DNA from: Certhia americana | Lineage: Eukaryota; Chordata; Aves; Passeriformes; Certhiidae | Assembly: GCA_018697195.1 (NCBI GenBank) | Contig: JAGMWU010000028.1 | Span: 6,237,298 to 6,301,297 of the forward strand | Reading direction: 5' to 3' | Length of the DNA: 64,000 nucleotides | Shown: positions 43,740 through 55,852 of the stretch, piece by piece | How positions within the stretch are numbered: the stretch's first letter is position 1 | How the letters are laid out: every line of letters starts with the position of its first letter | Translations under genes and position numbers: made by a program | Notes under the pieces: model-generated | The model's database searches: none | Seen by the model: the letters and a program-made list of their open reading frames with translations, nothing else | Told to the model about the DNA's origin: nothing

Positions 43740-44720
43740 GGTGGGGGATGGAGAGAAATCTATGGGTGGGATCCATCGGGGATCCCTGGGTGGGGAATGG
43801 AGGGGCATCTATAGGGTGGATCCAGATCTATAGGATGGGGGATCCAATAGGGTGGGATGGAAGGGACATGGGGATGGGATCCGTGTTACGGGAATGTAGG
43901 GGTATCTATGGACCCGGACCTATGGGGGTTCCGGAGAGAATTCAGGAGAAGGAGGGAATCCACGGGTTGGACAGAATCAAGAGAGAACTGGGGGAAATAA
44001 GGATGGGAGGAATTCATTGGTGCAAGGGGCATCCCACGGGCAGGGATCCATGTGGAGTGGGGAGACGGCAGAATCCAGAGGCTGTGAAGCCATTGACCAA
44101 GGGAATTCATGGCAGGGCACCCCTGGACAGGAGGGTCTCCAGGGATCCAAAATGGGATCCATTGCAGGGTTCATGTCGGGCTCCAGGGAGAGAAGATGGG
44201 AGGGGGGAACCCAGCACAGGGGTCTGTGGGAAGATCAAGGGGGAACTCGAAGAAACAGAGCTATAGGAAGATCAAGTGTGGCCGAGTGTGTCCAGGGGTT
44301 GGAGATCCATGTGGGATCCGAGGAAATATATGGGAGATCCAGAGGACGGTCAAGATCCATGGGGAGGAGATCCAGAGCCGGGGATGAGGTGGGGCAAAAT
44401 CCAGCAGAGGAGTCAGGGAAGGACAGAGGGAGACATCCATGGCAGGGGATCTGGAGAAGAGGGGGATGCGGGTGGATGAGGCCGGGATCCATAAGAAATT
44501 CACTGGGGGGGGTGTCCATGTGGGATCCGGAGGGCTGGTTGGGGGGGGACAATGTCAGGATCCATGGGGAGGGGATCGAGGGATCACCCACCGGGAGGGG
44601 GAGGGGGCTCGTGGGGACATCCGTGGAGAGTCGAGGAAGAATATCGAGAGGCACCCATGGCGGATCCATGAGAAATCCGAGGAGGGGATGTTCCGTGGGG
44701 GACTGGGAGGGGTCCATGGG
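43740..44720. repeat. Degenerate GGATCC-rich minisatellite
   Basis: About 1 kb, purine-rich, with more than a dozen GGATCC or AGATCC cores, often followed by A-TGG-GG (GGGATCCATGTGGG, AGATCCATGGGGAGG, GGGATCCGTG). Spacing is irregular, so it is an eroded tandem array and not a clean repeat. The long open frames here on both strands are composition artefacts. Confidence 0.7.
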
Positions 44721-44739
44721 GTTTCCTCGGCTCAAGCTC

Positions 44740-45060
44740 CGTTGCCGGTTCCACGCGCAGCGTCTCGGCAGCCGAGCGGCACCGGGGGCAGCGGGGACCG
44801 GGCGGGGCCCTCCCAGGGACCGAGCAGTGCAGGGGCTCTCCGCACCCGCCTCTCCGGGATGGGGGCCGGGGGCCCGGGGACCGGGCCGGGCGGCCGGAGC
44901 GGAGGGGCCGGGCCCGGGCCTGCGCGACTCCTCCCCCGGCCCGCGCGGGTCCCCGGCCGCGCTGTCACTCCGCGACCGGCGGCGGCTCCGGGCGCTGCCC
45001 GCGGGGCCGCGCGGGACGGGGCGCAGCGAGCGGTGAGCGGGGCACCGGGATCGGGGCCGT
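44740..45060 (+). promoter_or_regulatory. CpG island, possible first exon and promoter of a plus-strand gene
   Basis: Extremely CpG-dense (CCGGGCCGGGCGGCCGGAGC and similar), ending in GCAGCGAGCG followed by GTGAGCGGGG, a good donor at about 45032. It could be the non-coding first exon feeding the start-containing exon at 46057. Head-to-head with RNPEP about 1.3 kb away. Confidence 0.4.
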
Positions 45061-45420
45061 GGGGCACTTCCCTGTGGGAGCGGGGAGACTCGGGAGACAC
45101 GCCGGTGGCAGCGAGGTTGATGGCCCGCTGCGTGGCCCTGGAAGGCAGGGACACTCCGCTGGAGACCGGCTCTGATACGGAACACCCCGACAGGGACTGG
45201 CGGTGACATTCGGGGACACACCAGTCATCCTGCGGGGATCGGCGTTGACAGGGGACAACGGGTGGTGATGGGAGACACCCCATCGGGGACTGGCTAGACA
45301 CGGTGGGGGCGGCAGGTGATGGGGAACACCTTGTTGAGGACCGAGGTGATGGGGTCATGCTGCAGGGAGCAGCGGTGACACGAGAGACATGCTGGCAGGG
45401 ACCAGGGAGCACAGGAAGCA
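45060..45420. repeat. Degenerate GGGGACA/GGTGAC-rich repeat
   Basis: Recurrent GGGGAC and GGTGAC units separated by 25-45 bp, immediately after the CpG island. Irregular and probably an eroded minisatellite. Confidence 0.4.
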
Positions 45421-46056
45421 GCTGTAGGGACTGGCACAGCCTGACACTCGGGGCAGCCCCTGCGTGTCTCCTGTGCCCCACAATGTCCCCACCCTGTTTC
45501 AGCGGGAGCTGCAGCGTGACCAGGCTGGCAAATACCTGTGTCCCAGTGCCTTCGGTATCCCCTGTACACCCCCAATTCCTGTCCCCGGCAGAACGGGGCT
45601 GCAGGGAGACGCTGTGGTGCCTCCCCAGTTCAGTTCTGGGGAGCACAAAATGGCCAGCAAAGGGTGACAGGGGAAACTGAAGCACGGGGACTGTTGAAAA
45701 TGTGTGTCCTGCTGCCCCACATCTCCTTTCCGCAGGCAGAGCAAGTCAGTGCTGGCAGATCATAGCGTCTGCCCTCGTTTTTGACATGGGAATGTGCTTC
45801 TGGGCTGTAGGCTTCCATGGGTGCTTCCCATGGGGATCCTCCACCCTGGAGTGAAGGAGCCATCCCCACACTCCTTGGATCTGGGAATGTTGCAGCCAAA
45901 TCGGGATGGCACAGGACAAAGGAAAAACTTTGAGATGACTTCATACTAGGCTGTGCCCCATGAGACACGGAGGTGTCCGTCACCCTGTGCGAGGGAAGCA
46001 GTGAAGACCCACTGAGTGCATGTGCCGGGATGACTCTTTTCTTGGATTTCACCTAG

Positions 46057-46153
46057 GAAAAAAACAACTGGGAGGGGAGCCAGGGAGTCTGGGTGTGCCG
46101 GGATGCCAGGCCCGCAGCCGGCCCTGCTGGATATCCACGACTGCCCAGAGTGG
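46057..46153 (+). CDS. Candidate start-containing exon of an unrecognised gene
   Basis: A pyrimidine-rich tract ends in CACCTAG at 46056 and the exon ends at donor GTGAGA (46154). It contains 46 nt of leader and an ATG at 46103 opening MPGPQPALLDIHDCPEW in phase 0. The splice sites and start position look gene-like. I do not recognise the peptide. Its partner exons are not proven; those at 50044 and 57896 on the same strand are candidates. Confidence 0.4.
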
Positions 46154-46844
46154 GTGAGACCCCGTGCAGGCGGGGCTTTCAGATCGGTTTTTGGGGTGCT
46201 GCCTGCATTCCCCGAGGCTTTGCCGTAGCTGCCTTGCCATTATCCCCGGTGCCAGGGATGGTCCATGTGCTCCCAAGGGGGTCACAGGGATGGGGGAGCT
46301 CTCTTCACCCTGCACCAGTGTGTGTTGGTGTCTGTGTTGTTGGAAGAAGGGGCTGGTGGACACCCCCCCCACCCCCTCCCCAGTTTCACAGCCGGGGGAG
46401 CTGAGTCAGGAAGTCCCGGCTGGCCCGGCCGGATCCTGGCTGAGTCATTTTGCGGTGCTGAGTAAGTGCCGAGCTGGGGGGTGCAGGGCTCGCTCCTCTT
46501 AGGGGGGGCAGGGGCTGCCCACACATGCCCCAGCAGTGCCCCTGGCCCTTGCCTCACTGAGGGTCACTCCCAGCCCTGCCAGCCCTGTGCCTCAGTTTAC
46601 CCCAAACGTTTTCCTAGGACTGGATGAAACAGAAGGCTCCTGGGACGTGAACGTGTCACACATCCTGGCATGGGAGCTGGCTCTGAGAGACCAAGGAGAG
46701 GGGAGACAGGTTGGGATGAGGGCTGTGCGACTGGGTGAGCTCTGGTGCTCACTGGGAGGAGAATGGTATTCTCAAGGCAGGATTTGGGATCCTCCTTCTG
46801 GTAAAGGGAGTCTCCTGTCTTGGTGTGTTGGGAGGGAGTTGACA

Positions 46845-47095
46845 TTGAGAGGAATGGGAGTGAAGAAAGGATGGGGATGAGAACTGGGATGGGAAATAAG
46901 AATAAAACAGGGACACCCCCCTTCAGGGGTAGTGAAGGGGTAAGGATGAGATGAGATATGAGGTGAGGAGATGAGATGAGGAGAGGAGATGCGTTAGGGG
47001 TGCAATGAAGATGGGGTGCGAATAGGGACAGGGTGGGATAAGATGGGGATGAGAATGGGAACAAGATAGGGACAAGGATGAGGCTGACAGGGCAG
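46845..47095. repeat. Polypurine GATGAG/GGGATGA tract
   Basis: About 250 bp of almost pure purine on the plus strand, made of GATGAGATGAG and GGGATGAGA variants. It is capable of triplex (H-DNA) structure and is non-coding. Confidence 0.75.
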
Positions 47096-49758
47096 GAGCA
47101 GAGCTTGGGGTGCATGTGGGGACATGGAGGGAATCAGGCTGGCCCCACTGGCAGCAGGATGTAAATAACCTGCCAGGACACGAGGTTTTTTCCTGCTGCC
47201 CCCCCCCATGCAGCTCCACAGACAGGAAAAAGGTGTTTCCGACTGCGGATGGGAGCGGGGCCCCAGGCCTGGAGCGGGTTGTGGGCCTGGGCCACCGACA
47301 GGGAGTCAGGTGACCCCCTTGGGCTGGATCTTGGGTGCAGCCACTGATCCCATGGCTGATGGGACCCCTGACCTCAGGTGGGCCACTGCAGCCCCCTTAG
47401 CCCTGGCTGGGCTGGTGGCAGGAGCCCCCAGTGCAAACTGGCATTCCTGTGGGGACAGGATGTGGTGCCACCAGGCACCCTGTCCTATCCCCAGTGCCAC
47501 CAGCCGGCAGCCACCAGGTGAGAACCCTGGGGATGTGTTCCTCCCTTCTGGCTGGAGCAGGATCCGTGTGGAGCTGGAGCAGGCACTGTGGGAGGAATGG
47601 CCTCTCCTTGCCCATGACCCTTGCAGACCCTTTCCTTCTGCTCACTGACCAAGCAGGATGTCCCTTCACCTGCACGTGCTCCCTGTGGAGGTCTAGTATG
47701 CTCCACCACCACCAAAGTGCCTGGTCATCAGCCTGGGCTGAGGAGACCAGTCTGGAATGGGGACACCAGTACGGGACTGGGACATCAGTACGGATGGAAG
47801 TCTTCAGCATTTGTTCCCGCCACCATGTGACACCCCCCCCTTCACCTTGCTGCTGGCAAATGGGTGGCAGTCCCCCTTCACCTGTCTGGGGCATCCATTT
47901 AGTGGCAGTCAGGGCAGGGACAGCACCCTGTGTCCTCACACAGCCCTTTGTGCCCTGTGCAATGGGAAAAACACTGCAGGGAGGGAGCAGCTGGAACCAC
48001 ACTGCCTCTGCCCACTGCCCTGTGTGTCCCCAGGGAAAGCCCATCTCATGTCACTGGCCTGGCCTGGCTGGCAGGGTCGGTCCCCAAGCCCTAAGCAAGC
48101 CCAAAGGAGTGCCAGCCCCAGGAGTGCTCTGCAAGGGAGTCAGGACCTGCTGGAGCAGTCAATGGCACTGGTGGTGACAAGGCTGGTGGCAGTGCATGGG
48201 GAAACTGAGGCACAGGCTGCAGCCAGGTGGCACATTGCCAACACCTGTGGGAACTCCTCAAATGCTCTAGGTGACAAATCAGGCACCAACCAGTCCCAGC
48301 AGGCTCTGGTGGCTTCCCTGGTGCATTTGCTGGCACAATCCAAGTCCTGTCTGTTAGTAAGTGACTTCTAATGACCTTCGCCCAGTTGTGCTGCAGGGCC
48401 TGGGTGGTGCTATGGACATTGGGCACTGCTGCAGACTGACTGCCTGGTTCAGGAGACACCTGTAAGGAGAGGGGCTGGAGGATTCCCTGGCACGTGGTAT
48501 CCATGACCACCATCACAGGAAGTCACAATAATCAGGGTGGGGGGAGGTCCTGGATGAGCAGCCCAGGGAGGATTTGAAGCTCTGCTCTGTCCCAGGGGGT
48601 CCTGGTGGGATAGGAGCTGGGGTGAAGCTGTCTCTGGCTGTGGGACTTGGTTCCCCTGCACTTCTCTGAGCTTGTCAGGTTATTGGTCCATCCCGGCCCC
48701 AAATCACCTGTAGCACTGCCCTCAGGACTTTAATGAGGGGTTCTGGGTCACCCCATCTCGGTGCCAGGCTGACGTGAATTTCATTGTGGGATCACATCCT
48801 GCAAGTTAAGTTCCCTTCCATGAGGGCTCAGCAGCAGGTCTTGGTGCCACTCTGACCCCTGCCCTGCTGCCACCCTGCCGGCACGAGGGACTGGAGAGCC
48901 CCAAGGCATCGCATGCGGAGGGAACGGGTGTGGACAAGCCGTTCATGTCCGGGGCCGGCTGGGGCAGTGGGACTGGTGTCCTGGCATCCTCTTACCGCCG
49001 GAGTGGGGGAATCGGGCTCCGAATGGCTCAGCTGTGCTTCGGGGAGGGGGTTTGGAGTGGGGGGCCAGCGCTCGAGTTAACGCCTCCCACTGTTTGCCTG
49101 AATTCCCTGGATTCCCCAGCTCCCACGGAGGAGCGGAGGTGGAGGGGGAACCGGGTTTGTGCTCGTTCTCCGTTCTCATCCTCAGACCTCATTCAAGGCC
49201 TATGCGGATGCGGCCGGGCGGCGCCGCCTCCGGCAGCGGAAACTCCCCCCGAGCAGAGCAGGGCGCTAAGTCACGACTTCTCCTCCACCCCTTCTCCCCC
49301 GCCTTCTCTTCTCCTCGCCCCTCTGGGCTCTGCAACCCTCGCTCCCTGCTGGGACGTCCATACGGGATGGGAGAGGGAAGGCAGCAGTGCTGCCATCCTC
49401 GCACGGGCTGCTCGCTGCGGGCAGGCAGGATGCTGCAGGGATGATTGAGGGATACTAAAGGGATGTTTAAGGGATGCTTGGGCTCCCCTCTAGGAAAGTA
49501 AGCTCCAGATGTGATGGCCTCATGATGGTTCCTTTGGCTGCACCCTTTGGAGGGAGGAGGTTTAATTTTAGGTGTAAGAGGGTCGTGGGACTGGAGCCTG
49601 GGGCTGGGGCTGGAGGGCATTGCCAGTCCCTGCCAGCCTCTTCCAGCCTCATGAATTAAGTAAGCAACAGTCCTTGGGACATTGGCATCATGGACACACT
49701 TGGAATTGTTCTGATAAACCCTGGGAATGTGGATCCCTCTGGAGTGGTGACTGTTGCA

Positions 49759-49858
49759 ACACGCGCACACACACCCACACCCACACACACCCACACACAC
49801 ACACACACACAGACACACACACACACACACAGAGACACACACACACAGACACACACGC
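49759..49858. repeat. (CA)n microsatellite
   Basis: About 100 bp of CA with CACCCA and CAGA interruptions. Confidence 0.97.
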
Positions 49859-50043
49859 CTCCGGAGCAAGCAGGGAGGTGTTTGCCAGCAGCTACTGTGG
49901 ATTTACAGCTCACTGGAAAATCCACTTATCCCATTAAGGGCTCCCTGTGGCTTTTGCTTTCCATTGCAAATACTTAGTTATCCCAAGGGAAACCCCCTTT
50001 GGGTGCCAGTGGGTGTGTAGGGCTATCAGGACAAACCCTGCAG

Positions 50044-50115
50044 AAGAGTCCAGCCTGCAAGAGCGGCTTCGTTTGTTACAGGACAGATTAAGGGAGACCT
50101 GTCTCGCTTGGCCAG
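50044..50115 (+). CDS. Candidate short coiled-coil exon of the unrecognised gene
   Basis: 72 nt between CCCTGCAG and GTAAGA, phase 1 at both ends. It encodes ESSLQERLRLLQDRLRETCL. Leucines at heptad-like spacing with alternating Glu/Arg indicate a coiled coil. The surrounding DNA shows no similar bias. The acceptor has a weak pyrimidine tract. A symmetrical 72 nt exon is typical of long coiled-coil genes. The gene is unrecognised. Confidence 0.38.
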
Positions 50116-51599
50116 GTAAGACCAGACAAGGCAGTTTAGTTTGTGGTGGGAATGGCCCATGCTGGGGTCAGAATTGAGGGGTTCAGTTTGGAATCCGATC
50201 CATGGGTTGACTTTCATTCACTCGGTCCCTCACCCAAAGTAGGTTCAGCATCTAAACCTGCTCCAGTCTGGAGCTTAGCTGTGATGATGGCACATCCTCA
50301 GCTCTGTGTCTCTGTTCATAGGGCTTAATCTCCCACTTTGCCGGCACACCCTGTTGCTGTGTCCCTAGTGATAGCCATCTCATGTTGCCAGTGGCATTTT
50401 TAAATCCTTAACATGCTTTAGGGGGGTAAAATGCCTTTTTGGGTATCCCCATGACTCCACTCTGCCTGCTGTGTGCTGAGAGAGCCAAGTGTTGAAAGGA
50501 GCAGACAGGCAGTGAGGGTCTCTACAGGGAGCGCTGTGGGTGCTGGGGATGCGCTGCAAGTGCCAGAATGAGGGGCAGCTCCCCCCTCAACTATCCTGAA
50601 CACACAGCATTCACATACGCCTGTGAAGGCGACAGCATCTGCTGAGTTAATGTGTTTTGCAGCCCTGCCGTGCAGCTGCCTCTCCCCACCACCCCAGCAG
50701 CCAAGCCAAAATCCATCAGGGGCTTCCAGGTTTCATGGGTCGAGGACTGGGGGGACTGTTTCCGCACAGTGACGGCGAACGCAGACACCACGACATCTGG
50801 TCTTACTCAAAATTCTCTGGAGCAAAGGGCCAGGTGTGTGATGCTGCAGGAACACAGGGCTAAATAAATGATGCAACTGGTTCCATGGAGTTTTGGCCCA
50901 GACAAGAGTTCAGCTGAATGTCACCGGAGCTGTGGGACAGCTCCTGGCCCAGGGCTTGATCCGACACTGGGAGGTCCTTGGCTCCATGGCAACACTGAGA
51001 TTCTGGGAGGGTTTTGGGGTGGTTTTGGGAAGGTTTTGAAGCCCTCAGGGCATGCAATAGGAGACGTATTTTGGCTACAGTGCTGGATGTCCTGGGCTCT
51101 GTGGTATCCAGTGATGGCTCATGTGCTGGTGGAGGCGTCTGCAGGGCTACCGACGGCTTTATGGCTCTTCTTGCCACACAGCACGGGAAGAGCGGGGGTC
51201 GAGGAGAGTGGGAGAACGTCAGGCATGACCAAAACCTTCCCAGATGACCCTTCACTGCAGGGGAGTCTGGAGAGGGTTTGGTGACACCAAAGGAGTGGGG
51301 TGTCACCCTAAGGAGGGACAGCCCAACCCTTTTCCCTATGGGTGTTGGGGACACCGGGACATAACAGGCAGGGCTGCTGGGGGACAGATGGTACTAGGCA
51401 CCGGACAGATGGCTCCATCCCAGACATGCAGCAGAGGGGTCGGGAGGCAGGGGGGCCTCCGACGCTGGGCTGGTCCCTGAGGACTCCCTCTGCCGGGCCC
51501 CGGCTGGCGTGGGGTGGCCCGAGGGGGACAGGCACCACAGGCCATAAGCGGTGCGGCACCGGTGGGCACCGGGTTGGAGAGGGGACGGACTCGGGCTCG

Positions 51600-51840
51600 A
51601 GGACGTGACGCTCGTCCTGGGGGGGCTGCAGCGGCTGAAGGAGGAGCTACTGGACCGATGATACTGACACCGGTTTGGGGAAAAAGGGTGACATCTGCTC
51701 AGGGGGTGGTACCCGGCGGAGGGGAGGGTGACACCTGCTCGGGATGGGATACCGAGTGGAGGTGACACCGATCGGGGCGGGGGGTTACACCGGCCCGGGG
51801 GGCGGTACCGGGGAGGCGGTGCCGCAGGTGGAGCTGTCCA
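51600..51840. repeat. GC-rich degenerate minisatellite
   Basis: Imperfect units of roughly 35-50 bp built around GGTGACA-C-GCTCGGG-TGGTACCCGG-GG, e.g. GGGTGACATCTGCTCAGGGG and GGGTGACACCTGCTCGGGAT. It merges into a CpG-rich segment that runs to about 52080. Confidence 0.55.
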
Positions 51841-52429
51841 GCACCGGCGCTTCCTGAACGTCCGCAGCGCCGGGGGCCGGGGACACCCCCGCTGCCCCCC
51901 GCCTCTGCCGGGCACTCCCTATATCCACCCGCCGGGGTCTTGCCTGGCAGAGGGGACACACCTGCCCCGGGCCCCGTGGTCCCGACAGGATCCAGGGCTG
52001 TGAGGGACCGGGGTGGGAGAACACGCAAGGGCCGTGGCGAACCGGGCACCGTGTGGCCGGGGTACCCCCGGGGCCTTGGGCATCGACGACCCTTAACCAA
52101 CCCTTCACACCGTTCCCGTTCCCCCCGCCCCCCCAGATCCTCACACAGCCTCTTGCACAGACCCCCACACAGCTCCCAGGCTCATCCTGTAGCAGGATTT
52201 GTGCCCGGCACAGCGCGGTCCGAGCAGAGCTCGGTCTCCCGGCCGTACCCGCGGGTCAGTGGCAGTGGCTGCTGCAGCAGGTCCAGCCCAGAGCTCAGCT
52301 TTGCTCAAAGCCGGTTTTATTGAAGTGGGTTAAGTGGCTAATGGGATTGCCGCGGAGGGGCTAAGGCAGGGATTAATGCTGCAGCTATGGGCTGCACATC
52401 TCTGAAAGTGCTCCAAAAACATGTGGTTG

Positions 52430-52540
52430 TGGCACTTGGGGACATGGTTTATTGATAGATTTGGCAGTGCTGGGTTAGCAGTTGGACTTGATAATCTTGG
52501 AGGCCCTTGCCAGTCTGAGAATTCTGTGATTTTTCTATGA
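52430..52540 (+). repeat. CR1 LINE terminal fragment
   Basis: GTTGGACTTGATAATCTTGG and GAATTCTGTGATTTTTCTAT mark a short CR1 3' end. Confidence 0.75.
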
Positions 52541-54640
52541 TCTCTGCTTGGACAACAGCTGATTTCTGTCCTTCAGTGCCTGCCCCTGCCCATCTCTCAG
52601 CAGTTCTCAGAGCTCCCAGCATCGTGCTGGAGGGAATGGACATCCAGGACAGGCAGAGCTGTGTCTGACTGTGTCTGGCTGGCCTCCACTTCTACCTGCT
52701 TGCCCATCCCCTGCCTGCACCCAGCATGACATTATCCTCCAGAGGGGTGGGAGAGGGGAGTAGTGAGACCTCCCTGGGGAAGGACACAGCCTGGTGCCCC
52801 GGCAACACGGGTGGTGGCAATGTCCCAGGCAATGACACTGGCTGGTGGGCAGCCCAGGTCCTGGCTGGGGCATGGGGGCTGGAGGGCTGGGCCTGGTGGC
52901 TGAATCGGCAGCTTGTTCTCCTCTGAAGGCCCCTTTCTGCCCCGGCTCCCTCTGTTTCTCTTTGGAAAGTTTTATGTTCCTTGTGTCACAAGGAGCCTTT
53001 TCTTTGTCGCCCTTCCCGAGCGTGCCAGAGAGGAGGCTGTGCTGGAGAATGGCCATCCCTGGATGGCAGCTCAAGGCTGGATGCTGCAAAGGGCTGCAAG
53101 GTGCAGGGAGCAACCTTTGGGGCCAGTTGTTTCACAGTACCAGGACCTGTCTCTTGGCAGGGGCTCAGCTCCTCATGCCACTCACACTCTGGGGTTCCCC
53201 CCTCCACCTTCACCCATAAAAATGAAAGATGCTTTGCAGCCCCTGAGTATCTTCCTGGGGATGCCTGGCACATTGCTGCTGCTCCTGGTGTCAGTGCTGT
53301 CAGGGTGCTGTCAGTCCCAAGGGTGTCTCAAGGATGATTCCAAATTTGCAGAGCTGTTCTGCATCCCAGCACACCCAGGGAAGGATCGATTCTCCTTTTA
53401 TTGTATTTATCAGCCTGTTTCAGCTCTCTTACCCCTTCCTGCATCAGAGGCTGCATCAGGGTGCGAAAACAGGCACAGAACAGCAGCAAAAGGCCAGCAG
53501 AGGCTGAGGGGTTGTACACATTTTCCATCACTCAGTGTCCATGCTCAGACTCCTGCCTGAGAGATCTGTCCTGGGACACAGGACAGTATGTCATCCCTGA
53601 CAGGGATCTAAGCTGTGAGATACAGGGGAGAAGCAAATCTTATGTTGCTTATAAAAGTCACTCCAAAATGCTACAATCACAGAACAAAACACTTGCAGAA
53701 AAATTTGCTGTTCTTTTGGGAATATGGGAGCTCCTGTGATTGGACCCCTCCAAGCCACAGTGGCAGAGCCAGGGGCTTCAGCCACTCATTGTAGCCCCAG
53801 CAGGGCCGGGGATATTTGCAGCTCAGCGCAGGTGATGGATGGCTCCAAAGCGGATCTGTTTCAGTGCTGGGAATGCTCCAGTGACCCCTCTAGGTCATGG
53901 AAATGGGGTCATGAAAAGAAACCAGGCTCCAGGTCCCTGTTCATTTCTGGCTGCCAAAATCACACGTGTGAGATGGATTTGGACACGAGGCTGAGGAAGT
54001 AGTTCAAGCTCCGGGCACAACAGATGCCTCTTTGAAGGAGATGCCTTCAGGGATATGCTGGCTTGTGTCTCTCCTGGGATGAAGGACACAGCTCAGCCAA
54101 GGCTTTTACTTCAGTGTGAACACCCATAACTCTGTGTTATCATCCAAAGGGATCAAATCGCACCTTGCCTCTGGGATTAAAAATTGAAGTTCACTTCCAG
54201 ACCTGAGCTCTGGAGGCACATGGGATGAGTATCCTCTGCTTGGCTGGGAGACAAACACCTCTGGCTGCCCAGGAGGCTTAGCCTTGATGCCCAGGCATGG
54301 TTCTGCTGTGGCTGCTTCAAAATATCCTGGCTGGTGCTAAAATACCTCATACACACCTGCTGCTTTCCATTACCATGAGACACAGTGACCCCAAGCTGGT
54401 ACCCAGGGGAGTGATGGGGCCAAAAACTCACCCAGCAGCAGGAAGTCCCCAAATAAAAGCATCAGGGGCAAGTTCCAAGGCTCCTGTTACCCAGAGGGGG
54501 AGCAGCAGCCTGTTCCTAAGAGCTGTTACTGGGCTGAAGGAGAAAATTGCTTCCCTTTTGAGCTAATTGCTCAAAGTAGCTACTGGGTCTATCTGGGTCA
54601 AGCCATGACCTGCTTTAGCCAGGCAGAGGCAGCAGGATGC

Positions 54641-54698
54641 CAGTGTGATGCAGCGTGACACAGCATGACACAGTGTGACACAGCATGACACAGCATGG
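54641..54698. repeat. Short tandem repeat, about 10-bp unit
   Basis: Five to six copies of GTGACACAGC / ATGACACAGC. No other significance seen. Confidence 0.85.
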
Positions 54699-55704
54699 AG
54701 GGGCACTCGTCCACTCCCCTGCCATTGTCACACACGGGGCATATGCCAGGGACACCCAGTGCAGGGGGAAAAGCTTGGATAGGGTAAAATCAGTCTGGAG
54801 GTAAAGGAAGACTTCTTTGGGAACAAGGATGGGCTGAATCTTGCCCAGGCATGGTTTTATTTCATGGTGGTTGATGCTGGATATGTAGGGAGCTTCTGGG
54901 CAAAGGAGTGGCTCCTTCTGGAGCTGCTGGGGGGAGTAGGGACTTGGCAGGAGTTGCTTTGGTTTATCTCTTTGATGGCATCCCTGGATGTGGAATCCCA
55001 GCATGAGGGTCCAGCTGGTGTAACAGGTTAGGGGAGTGGGGACACATCCACATCACCCCTTGGCCATCCCCCAGGAAGCCCATGGCATCTGTAGAGCAGG
55101 GTGAAGCCTGGGGAGGGGTCAGTAGTGCTTAGCCAGGCACAGCAGAATCCTTGCAGACACTTGAGGTGTTTGTGGTGGGAAAAGGACTGCTCCGAGCCTG
55201 GTTCCCAGCAGGCATTGGCATCTCCTGAGAAGCCTCAACCCTGTGAGTACAAGAGCAGTATTGATTTTCTTGTGGCCAGCGTGGCAGCTTTGGCTTCTGC
55301 TGAAGCTGTGGCATTGCTGGTGGGCTCAGAGAGGAAGAAATGGAAGTTGTGTCCTCAAGAGAGAAATCCAGAGTGGAAAAAAAATCTACAAAACCTGGTT
55401 ACAGCCTTAATGCCACATGTCCAGGGAGCAGGCAGGGCTGGAGGAGTGCTGCTTGCTGGTGGTGCTCAGTGGGTGCTGGGGAAGGTAAGGTCATAGCGTA
55501 AATCTAGATCAAGATTTTGCCTCTGAATTATGTGAGCTTGAGACAGATTTTATGGAGCGAGGAGCAGATGATCTCCCTCTGCGTTAGGAGAAAACCCACC
55601 AGAACCAGCCACTGGGGCTGGAGGTGTTTGTGTGAGGGACCTTGGGGTGAAATGGTGACTTGGAACCAGTGGTTTCATCGTCCTTGCACCTATGGGGAGG
55701 AAGG

Positions 55705-55852
55705 TTCCCTTATCCCTGGGAGTGTTCAAGGCCAGGTGGGACAGGGCTTGAAATAACCTGGGATAGTGGAAGGTGTCCCTGCCTATGGTGTGGGGTTGGA
55801 ATGTGATGATCTGTAAGGTCTCTTCCAACCCAAACTGTTCTGTAGTTCTATG
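55705..55852 (+). repeat. CR1 LINE 3' fragment
   Basis: GGAGTGTTCAAGGCCAGGTG, ATCTGTAAGGTCTCTTCCAA and TGTTCTGTAGTTCTATGA are a CR1 end in sense orientation. Confidence 0.85.

Noticed and set aside
42678..43808. A 376-codon minus-strand frame overlapping RNPEP exons 1 and 2
   Set aside because: Out of frame with the conserved RNPEP protein; exon 1 reads through its intron only because of GC content.
44017..45221. Open frames of 250-340 codons on both strands
   Set aside because: Both strands are open at once in purine/GC-skewed minisatellite and CpG-island DNA; Gly/Arg/Pro-rich composition with no protein-like order.
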